From assembly GCF_025847275.1 (NCBI RefSeq), contig NZ_JAOZEV010000012.1, forward strand, positions 1 through 64,000: DNA of 64,000 nt, read 5' to 3'. Source of the DNA: Flavobacterium frigoritolerans. GTDB lineage: Bacteria; Bacteroidota; Bacteroidia; Flavobacteriales; Flavobacteriaceae. Below, one piece after another: positions 8,971 through 16,628 of the stretch (the first letter of the stretch is position 1; each line of letters starts with the position of its first letter). The notes beneath the pieces are model-generated. The model did not search any database. It saw nothing but the letters and a program-made list of their open reading frames with translations, and was not told where the DNA came from. Both the position numbers and the translations under genes were made by a program.

Positions 8971-10224
8971 ATGAAAAAAAGTAAATTAATCATCATCATC
9001 ATTGGGGTATTACTTATAGGGTGCATAGGATACTTTATTTTTCATAAAGAGGGTAATACCGTAGCATTGATTACCGAAAAACCTCATTATGGAGATATAG
9101 CAACTAGTGTAACCGCAACAGGAAAAATTCAACCTGTAGATACCGTTGCGGTAGGAACGCAGGTTTCGGGTACGATACTAAAGGTATTTGTAGATTTTAA
9201 TTCGGTTGTAAAAAAAGGGCAATTGCTTGCACAAATAGATCAGTCGCTATTTCTTGCACAAGTAGAGCAAATAAATGCCAATTTACAATTAGCAAAAAGT
9301 AATTTAAGTTATCAATCATCCAATTACAATAGGCAAACAGAATTATATAAGGCTGGTGGAATTAGCAGAGCCGATTTTGAAAGTGCAAAAAATCAATATG
9401 AAGTTGCGAGAGATAATGTAAATAGTGTTGTCGCACAATTAAAATCAGCACAGAAGAATCTTTCTTTTACCAATATTTTGTCTCCAATTGATGGTACTGT
9501 TTTGTCTAGAAAAGTAAGTGAGGGACAAACAGTGGCTGCGAGTTTAAATACTCCAACATTATTTAGTATAGCCAAAGACCTTACCAAAATGCAAGTTCAG
9601 GCATCAGTTGATGAGGCTGATGTAGGGAATGTTAAAGTAGGAGAGAATGCGAGTTTTACAGTCGATGCTTTCCCTGATGATGTCTTTACAGGAACTGTGA
9701 TCGAAGTTCGCTTACAACCTGCTATATCTTCAAATGTAGTTACTTATACAACTATTATCAATGCTCCTAATAATGCTTTAAAGCTAAAGCCAGGAATGAC
9801 AGCTAATATTATTATTTATACTAAAGAGGTAAAAAATGCATTACTTATTTCGGCAAAAGCAATCGCTTTTCAGCCCGATTCTACATTGGGAAAACAATTT
9901 AAGATTAGAAAAGTATTTCTAGGAAACAATAAAGAAAAGAAGGGTAGAATAAATTCTAAAAATGAAACTGCTCCCAAGCCACAAAAAGATAGTATCGATC
10001 ATAAAAAAGCTATTGTATGGAAAAGAGTAGGCGATTCACTATTGCCATTGCATATAAAGATAGGGTTGGATGATGATGTTAATGTTCAGATACTAAGAGG
10101 GATCACTGCGCAAGATGAAATTATTACCGGTGTCAATACAGTGAAGCAATCTAAAAATTCTAAAGCAACAGAACAAAGTCCGTTTATGCCAAAACGTGGC
10201 GGTGGTGGATCAGGAAAAAAATAA
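8971..10224 (+). CDS. macA: MacA-like periplasmic adaptor (HlyD/RND-MFP family)
   Basis: 417 residues from the ATG at 8971; the frame extends upstream to 8926 but that would overlap the TolC-family gene, and the MKKSKLIII start gives a proper membrane anchor. Residues 5-22 are the anchor ('LIGC' looks lipobox-like, but TM anchoring is equally likely). A lipoyl/biotinyl half motif, an alpha-hairpin (about 95-170 with 'ANLQLAKSNLSYQSS'), the second lipoyl half 'NILSPIDGTVLSRKVSEGQ' and a beta-barrel domain follow. The C-terminus carries an unusual Lys-rich insert (about 310-345) and a Gly-rich tail. It links the MacB pump to TolC. Confidence 0.9.
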   Translation: MKKSKLIIIIIGVLLIGCIGYFIFHKEGNTVALITEKPHYGDIATSVTATGKIQPVDTVAVGTQVSGTILKVFVDFNSVVKKGQLLAQIDQSLFLAQVEQINANLQLAKSNLSYQSSNYNRQTELYKAGGISRADFESAKNQYEVARDNVNSVVAQLKSAQKNLSFTNILSPIDGTVLSRKVSEGQTVAASLNTPTLFSIAKDLTKMQVQASVDEADVGNVKVGENASFTVDAFPDDVFTGTVIEVRLQPAISSNVVTYTTIINAPNNALKLKPGMTANIIIYTKEVKNALLISAKAIAFQPDSTLGKQFKIRKVFLGNNKEKKGRINSKNETAPKPQKDSIDHKKAIVWKRVGDSLLPLHIKIGLDDDVNVQILRGITAQDEIITGVNTVKQSKNSKATEQSPFMPKRGGGGSGKK

Positions 10225-10253
10225 CAGCGTTTAGAAACACAAAATACATTGTG

Positions 10254-11015
10254 ATGAGCAAAAAGATTTTGGAAATACAAGACTTAAAGAGAGAATTCAC
10301 CATGGGATCAGAAACTGTTAGAGCCTTAAAAGGGGTATCTTTTGATGTTATGGAAGGAGAGTTTGTTACTATTATGGGAAGTAGTGGTTCTGGAAAAACT
10401 ACCTTACTTAATATTTTAGGATGTTTGGATAAGCCTTCGGATGGGAATTACTTATTGGATCAGGTAAATGTAAAGTCATTATCTAAGAATGAATTGGCAG
10501 CATTAAGAAATACCAAGATTGGTTTTATTTTTCAATCGTACAATCTTTTGGCTCGTACTTCGGCTATAGAAAACGTAGAGCTTCCATTATTATATAATTC
10601 AAAAATATCTACAAAAGAAAGAAGAGAAAGAGCCATTCATGCACTCGAAGCAGTAAAGTTAGCTGATAGGCTGGATCACTTTCCGAATCAGCTTTCAGGA
10701 GGGCAGCAGCAGCGTGTAGCTATTGCTAGAGCTTTAGTAAACGACCCTGTAATGATTCTTGCTGATGAAGCTACAGGGAATTTGGATACAAGAACTTCTT
10801 ATGAAATTATGGCATTAATTCAGGAATTAAACACACAAGGGAAAACAATAATTTTTGTAACGCATGAGCCAGATATAGCTGCTTTTAGCAATAGAACAGT
10901 AACACTTCGTGACGGCAGAATCATAAAAGATTTTAATAACCAAAACATAAAATCAGCGAAACAAATGCTAGCAGATTTTCATGTAGATGAAGATTATAAA
11001 TATGAAAATAGCTAA
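10254..11015 (+). CDS. macB: MacB-type ABC transporter ATP-binding protein
   Basis: 253 residues from ATG 10254 (a GTG directly before it is an alternative). Walker A '[10 protein letters not shown]', Q-loop '[12 protein letters not shown]', signature '[15 protein letters not shown]', Walker B '[12 protein letters not shown]' and H-loop 'FVTHEPD' are all intact, in the LolD/MacB subfamily pattern. In Escherichia coli MacB the ATPase and permease are one chain; here they are split, with the permease overlapping this gene by 14 bp. It powers export of macrolide-, peptide- or lipid-type substrates; the actual substrate is unknown. Confidence 0.92.
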   Translation: MSKKILEIQDLKREFTMGSETVRALKGVSFDVMEGEFVTIMGSSGSGKTTLLNILGCLDKPSDGNYLLDQVNVKSLSKNELAALRNTKIGFIFQSYNLLARTSAIENVELPLLYNSKISTKERRERAIHALEAVKLADRLDHFPNQLSGGQQQRVAIARALVNDPVMILADEATGNLDTRTSYEIMALIQELNTQGKTIIFVTHEPDIAAFSNRTVTLRDGRIIKDFNNQNIKSAKQMLADFHVDEDYKYENS

Positions 11016-12222
11016 TCTTTTTCTGATAGCTTTAAAAGCTTTACGCCGCAATAAGCTTCGCGCATTATTAACAATGTTGGGAATTATTATTGGTGTGGCT
11101 TCAGTTATTGCCATGGTAGCTATAGGGCAGGGCTCTAAAAAAAGTATACAAGATCAATTATCTAGTATGGGATCGAATATGATTACGATTCGTCCAAATA
11201 GTAATGTAACAGCTGGAGCGCGTTTGGATATATCCAGTGTACAAACTCTTACGCTTAGCGATGTTGATGCACTAAAGAAAGAAACCAAATATTTAAATGC
11301 AATTTCCCCAGCTGTATCAAGCAAGGGGCAGGCTATAAATGGAGCACTTAATTGGCCTACGACGATGCAAGGTGTAAGTATGGATTATCTAAAAATTAGA
11401 GATTGGCCATTAAAAGAAGGTATAGTCTTTAGGGAATCGGATATACATACTGCAAATAAGGTTTGTCTTATTGGCCAAACGGTAGTAGATAATATATTTC
11501 CCTATGGCGTAAATCCGATAGGACAAATTATTAGATTTAATAAAATTCCTTTTAGAGTTATTGGTGTGTTAGAATCTAAAGGAGAAAATGCGTTCGGGCA
11601 AGATCAGGATGATATCATTATTTCACCCTTTACAACAGTACAAAAAAGGATAACAAATTCTATTTACCTGCAAAATATTTATGCATCAACATCCGATGAG
11701 AGTTTAACGCAATTGGCAACAGACGAGATTGAGCAAATCATGCGTACAGCGCATCGGCTTAAAGGCAAGGATGAGAATGATTTTTCGGTACGAACACAGG
11801 CTGAATTAATTAGTACGTTTAGTTCAACTAGTCAGCTATTAACGGTATTGTTAACTGCAATTTCAGGAATTTCACTTTTAATTGGCGGAATCGGAATTAT
11901 GAATATTATGTATGTTTCGGTTACGGAACGAACTAAAGAAATAGGATTACGTATGTCTATTGGAGCAAACGGTAGAGATATCTTATTGCAGTTTTTAGTT
12001 GAAGCTATATTAATTAGTTTGACTGGTGGATTAATAGGTATTGTTTTAGGAATTGTTGCTTCTGAGTTGATACAATATTTCTTGCATTGGCCTACTTTAA
12101 TATCTGAATCTTCGGTTATACTTTCGTTTTTAGTTTGTGCTATTACAGGCATATTTTTCGGGTATTATCCTGCGTTAAAAGCATCTAAACTTGATCCAAT
12201 AGAAGCCTTGCATTTTGAATAA
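11002..12222 (+). CDS. MacB-type ABC transporter permease (FtsX family)
   Basis: 406 residues starting at ATG 11002, which overlaps the ATPase stop; an ATG 15 bp earlier is possible but the family begins with this '[23 protein letters not shown]' type helix. One N-terminal TM helix with 'GIIIGVASVIAMVAIG', a large periplasmic MacB_PCD domain (about 45-270), then three TM helices with 'TERTKEIGLRMSIGA' coupling sequence. Together with the preceding three genes it forms a complete TolC-MacA-MacB export system. Confidence 0.92.
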   Translation: MKIANLFLIALKALRRNKLRALLTMLGIIIGVASVIAMVAIGQGSKKSIQDQLSSMGSNMITIRPNSNVTAGARLDISSVQTLTLSDVDALKKETKYLNAISPAVSSKGQAINGALNWPTTMQGVSMDYLKIRDWPLKEGIVFRESDIHTANKVCLIGQTVVDNIFPYGVNPIGQIIRFNKIPFRVIGVLESKGENAFGQDQDDIIISPFTTVQKRITNSIYLQNIYASTSDESLTQLATDEIEQIMRTAHRLKGKDENDFSVRTQAELISTFSSTSQLLTVLLTAISGISLLIGGIGIMNIMYVSVTERTKEIGLRMSIGANGRDILLQFLVEAILISLTGGLIGIVLGIVASELIQYFLHWPTLISESSVILSFLVCAITGIFFGYYPALKASKLDPIEALHFE

Positions 12223-12339
12223 AATAAAATATTAAATTGTATCTGATTTTAAGTTATTTAGAATTACTTATTTAAAGATATAGTTTTATATGCATAATTG
12301 TAAAAACAGAAATGGTTTAATAATAAAAAAGTAATTATT

Positions 12340-12762
12340 TTGGATACATCAGAATTTTTAATACGCCTTGTAATAGCTTCTTTCGCAGGATTAATTATTG
12401 GTTTTGAAAGACAATGGCATCATAAGGAAACAGGTTTAAAAACCAATATGTTGGTAGCAACTGGCGCAGCAGCCTTTGTTTTGTTATCTATAAAAGTGGC
12501 AGCAACTGCACCAAATATTGATGTAACTCGTATTACAGCCCAAGTCGTTATGGGGGTAGGTTTCCTTGGGGCAGGAGTAATTTTTAGAGAAGGACCAAAT
12601 GTACATGGATTAAATTCGGCAGCTACGATATGGTGCAGTGCGGCAATAGGATGTATAGCTGCATCGGGTTATTTTATAGAAGCTTTAATCTGTACGTTTT
12701 TGGTGATTATAGTAAATACTGCTATTGAACCTGTAGATAAGTGGCTGCGAAATAGAAAGTAA
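12340..12762 (+). CDS. MgtC/SapB-family membrane protein
   Basis: 140 residues; the only in-frame start giving the full N-terminal helix is a TTG at 12340. Conserved MgtC features are visible: 'IGFERQWHHKETGLKTNMLVA' type arginine-rich loop, 'GVGFLGAGVIFREG' and 'GLNSAATIWCSAAIGC', with four hydrophobic helices and no C-terminal ACT-like domain. MgtC proteins act at the inner membrane and in several bacteria affect survival at low Mg2+ and F-type ATPase activity. It lies 117 bp after the MacB permease, on the same strand and 5 kb after mgtA. Confidence 0.85.
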   Translation: MDTSEFLIRLVIASFAGLIIGFERQWHHKETGLKTNMLVATGAAAFVLLSIKVAATAPNIDVTRITAQVVMGVGFLGAGVIFREGPNVHGLNSAATIWCSAAIGCIAASGYFIEALICTFLVIIVNTAIEPVDKWLRNRK

Positions 12763-12809
12763 TACGGTGGACTAAGAACCGAAAATAAAGTTTAGTTTTT
12801 AATTAAAAA

Positions 12810-12830
12810 CTTGAAACTTGAAACTTGAAA
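12810..12830. repeat. 7-bp tandem repeat, three copies
   Basis: CTTGAAA is repeated three times in a row in the 297-bp gene-free stretch between the MgtC-like gene and the DUF4494 gene. The rest of the stretch holds only a terminator (13012-13032). Confidence 0.7.
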
Positions 12831-13011
12831 ATGATACTGAATTTTTGGCACGCAGAATTGGCAGATTAAGGAGATTGTTGCTAGTGAGTAGTTCTCTATC
12901 AGTTGTAATTCGATTAATTATTTAAGGTTTTTTACTTAAAATCTAATAAGCCATTCCTTAATAAGAGTAGTTTTTTATTTATTGTTTTTACGCTTGTATT
13001 CTAAATAAAAA

Positions 13012-13032
13012 AGAGGACTATAAAAGTCCTCT
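13012..13032 (-). terminator. Intrinsic terminator of the DUF4494 gene
   Basis: An 8-bp stem (AGAGGACT / AGTCCTCT) with a 5-nt loop, preceded on the + strand by a run of A that reads as a U-tract on the - strand; it lies 28 bp past the stop codon of the - strand gene. Confidence 0.7.
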
Positions 13033-13059
13033 CTGTATATAATTATAGAAGCTCAGTGA

Positions 13060-13605
13060 TTATTCACTTTCGGCACCAACAAAATCATCTCCTGTTTCTC
13101 CTGCTGCTACTAATTCTGGTTTTGAAGCTTTAAGAGCATTGAATCTTTCTAACTGTTCCATTTCTCCTTCTTCACCACTAAAGTATGGGAAAACATCCAT
13201 AATTGGAGATTCTGCAATAGCTGGAATGGTATAATCTCCCATAGTATTTTTCATTATGGCAATTGTATTGTCATAAGCTTCTTTTACATCATTGGCTTGT
13301 ACTAATATATACATATTTGATCTGCGCTCTTTACCACTTTCTTCGTCATATGCCATTAAAGAAACTTTTGATTTAAACCAGCGATCTGCATTTTCAAAAG
13401 GGTGAATTTCGGCATAATTAGCCATTTTTATATTTGTGATTTTAAATTCTTCACTAATATAGGCAGACATTTCTTCATTAATTCTGGTTTCTGCCTCTGT
13501 ATAAGATAAAGCATCTACCAAATAAGGTTCTGTTGTAACCTTTTGTGTTCCAATATCATCTGTCTTTCTATATTTTACCTTGCATTCGTACCAAATTGTG
13601 CTCAT
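13060..13605 (-). CDS. DUF4494 domain-containing protein
   Basis: 181 residues from the ATG at 13605; the open frame continues 79 codons further upstream, but that extension is AT-rich, not family-like and would run into the divergent gene. The sequence 'MSTIWYECKVKYRK', 'EAETRINEEM', 'IHPFENADRWFKSKV' and 'ANDVKEAYDNTIAIMKNTMGDYTIPAIAESPIMDVFPY' is characteristic of DUF4494, a family found mainly in Bacteroidota with no assigned function. Cytoplasmic, no membrane segment. Confidence 0.85.
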   Translation of the reverse strand: MSTIWYECKVKYRKTDDIGTQKVTTEPYLVDALSYTEAETRINEEMSAYISEEFKITNIKMANYAEIHPFENADRWFKSKVSLMAYDEESGKERRSNMYILVQANDVKEAYDNTIAIMKNTMGDYTIPAIAESPIMDVFPYFSGEEGEMEQLERFNALKASKPELVAAGETGDDFVGAESE

Positions 13606-13815
13606 TTCTTTTTTTTTAAGGGTGTCAAAGATAGATTTTAATGAAAAAGAAATCAACAATATATTAAATAGATATTCACAATTTAAAAAGTTGGTATCGT
13701 ATTGGTTTTTTATGTCTTTTTTACGGGTTTTAAAAAATAACATAACTGTTTCAAAATAATCTGACAATATTAATCTACTATTTCTTATTTTTGAAGAAAC
13801 ATAACAACGTAATTT

Positions 13816-14280
13816 ATGATTCTGGAAACAATAAAAAAGCATGTAGTGAGTCTATTAATTTCTTTATTTGGGATTGTTTTATTAGTGTTGTTCTACAGTT
13901 GTAATCCAAGAGAAAAACCAGCTAAAGAAAAGCAATCTATTTATCGCGCAGTAAATGCCAATAAAGACACCGCGGTTTTATCAATAGTGATAAATAAAAC
14001 CCGTTTCTATGGTCAGTATGAAATTAAATATGGTGAAACTACTAAAGATTCTGGAAGTGTAAAAGGAAATATTAAAGGGAATATATTTATAGGCGAATAT
14101 TATTGTAGACCTTACGGAGGTAACCTAAAAAGAGTTCCGATATCTTTATTAAGAAAAGATAATAAATTATTCTTAGGAAATGGAGTCACAACCACATATC
14201 TTGGATTTCCTTGTTTCGCTCCTGGAGTTCCTATAACTTATGCTGATGCTGAATTTGTATTTGAAGAGATAAAAAAATAA
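13816..14280 (+). CDS. Hypothetical lipoprotein
   Basis: 154 residues. An N-terminal hydrophobic stretch (about 10-27) ends in a lipobox-like 'LFYSC' with Cys29, so it is probably lipid-anchored. The mature part has short beta-rich repeats ('SIVINKTRFYGQYEIKYG', 'GSVKGNIKGNIFIGEYYC') and no family I recognise. An exact TAnnTTTG box (TATTTTTG, 13786-13793) lies 22 bp before the ATG. The gene is divergent from the DUF4494 gene. Confidence 0.65.
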   Translation: MILETIKKHVVSLLISLFGIVLLVLFYSCNPREKPAKEKQSIYRAVNANKDTAVLSIVINKTRFYGQYEIKYGETTKDSGSVKGNIKGNIFIGEYYCRPYGGNLKRVPISLLRKDNKLFLGNGVTTTYLGFPCFAPGVPITYADAEFVFEEIKK

Positions 14281-14299
14281 GTATTTTTTCTAAAGTTAC

Positions 14300-14519
14300 A
14301 AAGGTTCTGAGTTGCAAAGGTTCAAAGACTGAGAATTTTGCAAGAGGGCACTGAAAAAGTAGTCATTTATCAAAAGAGGCTGTTTTCGATATCGAAAACA
14401 GCCTCTTTTTCTTTGGCGTACTCGGATAGTTTAACGGAGAGCACTTTCTTTTATTTGTAAAACTACCTCTTCAACTTTTAAGGACTTTTCAATGCTGTCC
14501 TTTGCAACTCAGAACCTTT
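14300..14519. repeat. Nested inverted repeat in the 282-bp intergenic stretch
   Basis: A 21-bp word at 14300-14320 (starting AAAGGTTCTGAGTTGCAAAG) recurs as its exact reverse complement at 14499-14519, bracketing a 38-bp perfect palindrome. The outer word belongs to a motif (AGGTTCTGAGG, CTCAGAACCTT) that reappears in degenerate form at about 15829, 14540 and 20125, so it looks like a dispersed flavobacterial intergenic repeat. Confidence 0.75.
14372..14409. terminator. Perfect 38-bp palindrome, probable bidirectional terminator
   Basis: AAAAGAGGCTGTTTTCGAT is followed directly by its exact reverse complement (19 + 19 bp, no spacer), with A/T runs at both ends. It lies between convergent genes (lipoprotein and nitroreductase). 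A hairpin with a 4-nt loop and U-tract would form in either transcript. Confidence 0.7.
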
Positions 14520-14562
14520 GAGCCTTTGCTCCTTAAAAAAAACCTTAGCGCCTCAGAATCTT

Positions 14563-15195
14563 TTATTTAATTTCTGTAATAAATTCTTCTTTAGGAGTTC
14601 TGACTTTTTTCATGTTAACCAACCAGTCATTAGCTTCATCTCTGTAGCCAAGTGGTAACATTAATACGCTTTTTAAGCCTTGTTCTTTTAATCCTAAAAG
14701 TTTGTCCAATTCTGCAGGAATAAAGCCTTCCATTGGTGTAGCATCTACTTTTTGCTCAGCAGCTGCTACAATTGCAATTCCCATCGAGATATAAGCTTGG
14801 TGTGCTGCATGATTTGCATGTGACTCTGTAGAAAGAGGTTCGTAAAGTCCCCAAAGTGTTTTCTTGTAATCATCCATTGTATCAGCAGGTAAGCCTCTTT
14901 CAGCTAGAGTTTTGTTGAATACAGCAGTAATTCTTTCAAGAGAATAGCCATCCCAAGCAGCGAAAACTAGTAAATGTGAACAATCTGTAATCTGACTTTG
15001 GTTCCAACCTATAGCTTTTATTTTTTCTAATAATTCAGGATTACTAATTACAAAAATTTTATAAGGCTGCAATCCCGAAGAAGAAGGGGCAAGTCTGGCA
15101 GCTTCCAGTATATAATCCAATTTTTCTTGTGGTACTTTATTACCGTTCATTTTTTTAGTAGCATAACGCCACTTCAATGTGTCTAATAAATTCAT
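14563..15195 (-). CDS. NAD(P)H-dependent nitroreductase family protein
   Basis: 210 residues from ATG 15195; the frame extends 33 codons upstream but that part crosses the regulatory region. 'LKWRYATKKMNG', 'ARLAPSSSGLQPYKIFVI', 'AAHQAYISMGIAIVAAAEQKVDATPMEGF' and 'LMLPLGYRDEANDWL' match the NfsB/YdgI type of FMN-dependent oxidoreductases. It would reduce nitro, quinone or flavin substrates in the cytosol. It is divergent from an HxlR regulator whose candidate operator covers both promoters, a common pairing for electrophile or oxidant response. Confidence 0.88.
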   Translation of the reverse strand: MNLLDTLKWRYATKKMNGNKVPQEKLDYILEAARLAPSSSGLQPYKIFVISNPELLEKIKAIGWNQSQITDCSHLLVFAAWDGYSLERITAVFNKTLAERGLPADTMDDYKKTLWGLYEPLSTESHANHAAHQAYISMGIAIVAAAEQKVDATPMEGFIPAELDKLLGLKEQGLKSVLMLPLGYRDEANDWLVNMKKVRTPKEEFITEIK

Positions 15196-15222
15196 CTTTA
15201 TATTATTTTTAATTAGGAGATA

Positions 15223-15299
15223 CAAATCTATATAAAAGCTTGTTACTTTTGGTAACTTTGTAACGAAAAGTAATAGTGACAAACGAGTAACCAAGTAAC
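15223..15299. promoter_or_regulatory. Divergent promoters with five GTAAC/GTTAC repeats, candidate HxlR operator
   Basis: GTTAC at 15242 and GTAAC at 15252, 15260, 15287 and 15295 crowd the 109-bp gap; the last four form two pairs with 8-bp spacing, 35 bp apart, and 15242-15256 is an inverted pair. The - strand box TAGATTTG (15223-15230) and + strand box TAACTTTG (15253-15260) both match TAnnTTTG and are overlapped or flanked by the repeats, consistent with repression of both genes. Confidence 0.5.
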
Positions 15300-15304
15300 A
15301 TGGT

Positions 15305-15658
15305 ATGGAAACAGATAATGAAATTAGATTAAAACAATGCTATAGCACAGTGATGGCTATTCAAGATGTGGTTGATATTCTAAATGGTAAATGGAAAATA
15401 TCTATTATTGCCTGTTTATGCTACAAAAAAATGCGTTATTCAGACTTGTTAAATGAAATCAAAGGAATATCAGGTAAGATGCTAAGTAGGGATTTGAAGG
15501 AATTAGAAGCAAATCTTCTTATTACAAGAACAGTTTTAAGTACTCAACCTATAATGGTTGAATATGAAATTACTGAATATGGCGCAACGCTCAAAGATGT
15601 TACTAAAGTAATCGCAGATTGGGGTATTAAACATCGACAGAGAATAATTAATAAATAA
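15305..15658 (+). CDS. HxlR-family transcriptional regulator
   Basis: 117 residues with the HxlR winged-helix pattern: 'VVDILNGKWKISIIACLCYKKMRYSDLLNEIKGISGKMLSRDLKELEANLLITR' divided over residues 22-78, then a wing and 'YEITEYGATLKDVTKVIADWG'. It has several Cys residues (N-terminal 'KQCYS' and 'IACLC'), which in some HxlR proteins serve redox sensing; that is inference here. Divergent from the nitroreductase gene. Confidence 0.88.
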   Translation: METDNEIRLKQCYSTVMAIQDVVDILNGKWKISIIACLCYKKMRYSDLLNEIKGISGKMLSRDLKELEANLLITRTVLSTQPIMVEYEITEYGATLKDVTKVIADWGIKHRQRIINK

Positions 15659-15745
15659 TACCAAGTCTTTAGTATTCTGTCATGTTTTTTTTATTGTAGT
15701 ACTATAGTATTTACTCTCAATAATTAAAAATTTAATCCTAAATAT

Positions 15746-15784
15746 TCTCCAATATTGTCATTTTTGTAAATGTACAATATTGGA
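15746..15784 (+). terminator. Hairpin after the HxlR gene
   Basis: A 12-bp perfect stem (CTCCAATATTGT at 15746-15757 with its complement at 15773-15784), extended inward by CATTT/AAATG with one bulged base, followed by TTATTTT. It lies about 90 bp past the stop codon. Confidence 0.55.
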
Positions 15785-15868
15785 GTTATTTTGTGGATAT
15801 AAAAGTATTCGATACAAGTTTTCATTCTCAGAACCTTAGTACCTCATAATCTTTATACTTTGATAAAA

Positions 15869-16303
15869 TTATTTGGCTACTTTTTTAAATCTCATCATTG
15901 GAATTTCATCCATCATTAGATTAAGCTTACCATCTTTATCGATAGCATAGCCATTAATTTTTTTGATTGTTTGTAAAAACGTTTGTTCTCCACCACCTTC
16001 ACAAAACATCAGCGTTGCTGGACCTTGCTCTCCAAAACTTAGTTTTTTACCTTTTAGAGTATATGGAGCACTATAACCATTGCAACCCGCGTTTCCAAAA
16101 ACCTGACCAGCGCTTTCGTCAAACTTAAGAAATGGCTTTTTGTCTGGATATAAACCTTCAAAAGCAATACGTGGACCAGTAATATATTCTAGTTCCCAAG
16201 TTGTATTATAAAGATCAGCAGTTTTTGTGGTGTCTTTCATCGTTGTACAAGAATTAAATGACAGTGTTAAAACAGAAACAAATAGTAATACGTAGTTTTT
16301 CAT
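15869..16303 (-). CDS. META-domain lipoprotein (HslJ-like)
   Basis: 144 residues with a lipoprotein signal (MKNYVLLFVSVLTLSFNSC, Cys19). The mature part is a META domain: 'TTWELEYITGP', 'PFLKFDESAGQVFGNAGCNGYSAPY' with the conserved 'GxxGCNxY' motif, and 'ATLMFC'. Such proteins are envelope lipoproteins of uncertain role, linked to stress or antibiotic tolerance in E. coli HslJ. The gene stands alone; 325 bp separate it from the peptidase gene. Confidence 0.85.
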   Translation of the reverse strand: MKNYVLLFVSVLTLSFNSCTTMKDTTKTADLYNTTWELEYITGPRIAFEGLYPDKKPFLKFDESAGQVFGNAGCNGYSAPYTLKGKKLSFGEQGPATLMFCEGGGEQTFLQTIKKINGYAIDKDGKLNLMMDEIPMMRFKKVAK

Positions 16304-16628
16304 AAGAGATATTTTAGAATATAAATTTAAATATTTTTAATCAGATTTGTTTATAAAAATCATGATTATTTTTGATTTGACTTGTTGAATTTTCTTATTT
16401 TGGTACGAGCACAATCTCAATAGGTTATAATGATATTATTCTTTATAAATCATTTGCAAAGAAATTAAAAGATTAAAGTTGTGCGCAAACGTGACAAATT
16501 AACGTCTGACAGTATGATTTATTATCTGGTTTTAGTCTGATTTTATTAGATATTAATAAGTGAGTACAAAAAAAGAGAATAGTAATTTTACTATTCTCTT
16601 TCCTTATTTAAAAGATACTTTTGTGGTG
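16304..16628. other. Gene-free stretch between META lipoprotein and S37-like peptidase
   Basis: AT-rich DNA with no coding frame. It holds the upstream region of the META gene and, at its far end, the terminator of the peptidase gene (16572-16601). Nothing else recognised. Confidence 0.6.
16572..16601 (-). terminator. Intrinsic terminator of the S37-like peptidase gene
   Basis: A 14-bp perfect stem (AAAGAGAATAGTAA at 16572-16585, complement 16588-16601) with a 2-bp centre, preceded on the + strand by A-rich sequence that gives the U-tract in the - strand transcript; 27 bp past the stop codon. Confidence 0.7.

Noticed and set aside
12810-12830. CRISPR-like or satellite repeat
   Set aside because: Only three 7-bp units with no spacers; no cas genes anywhere in the window.
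13606-13842. 79-codon N-terminal extension of the DUF4494 protein
   Set aside because: Overlaps the divergent lipoprotein gene and its promoter; family members begin at MSTIWYE.
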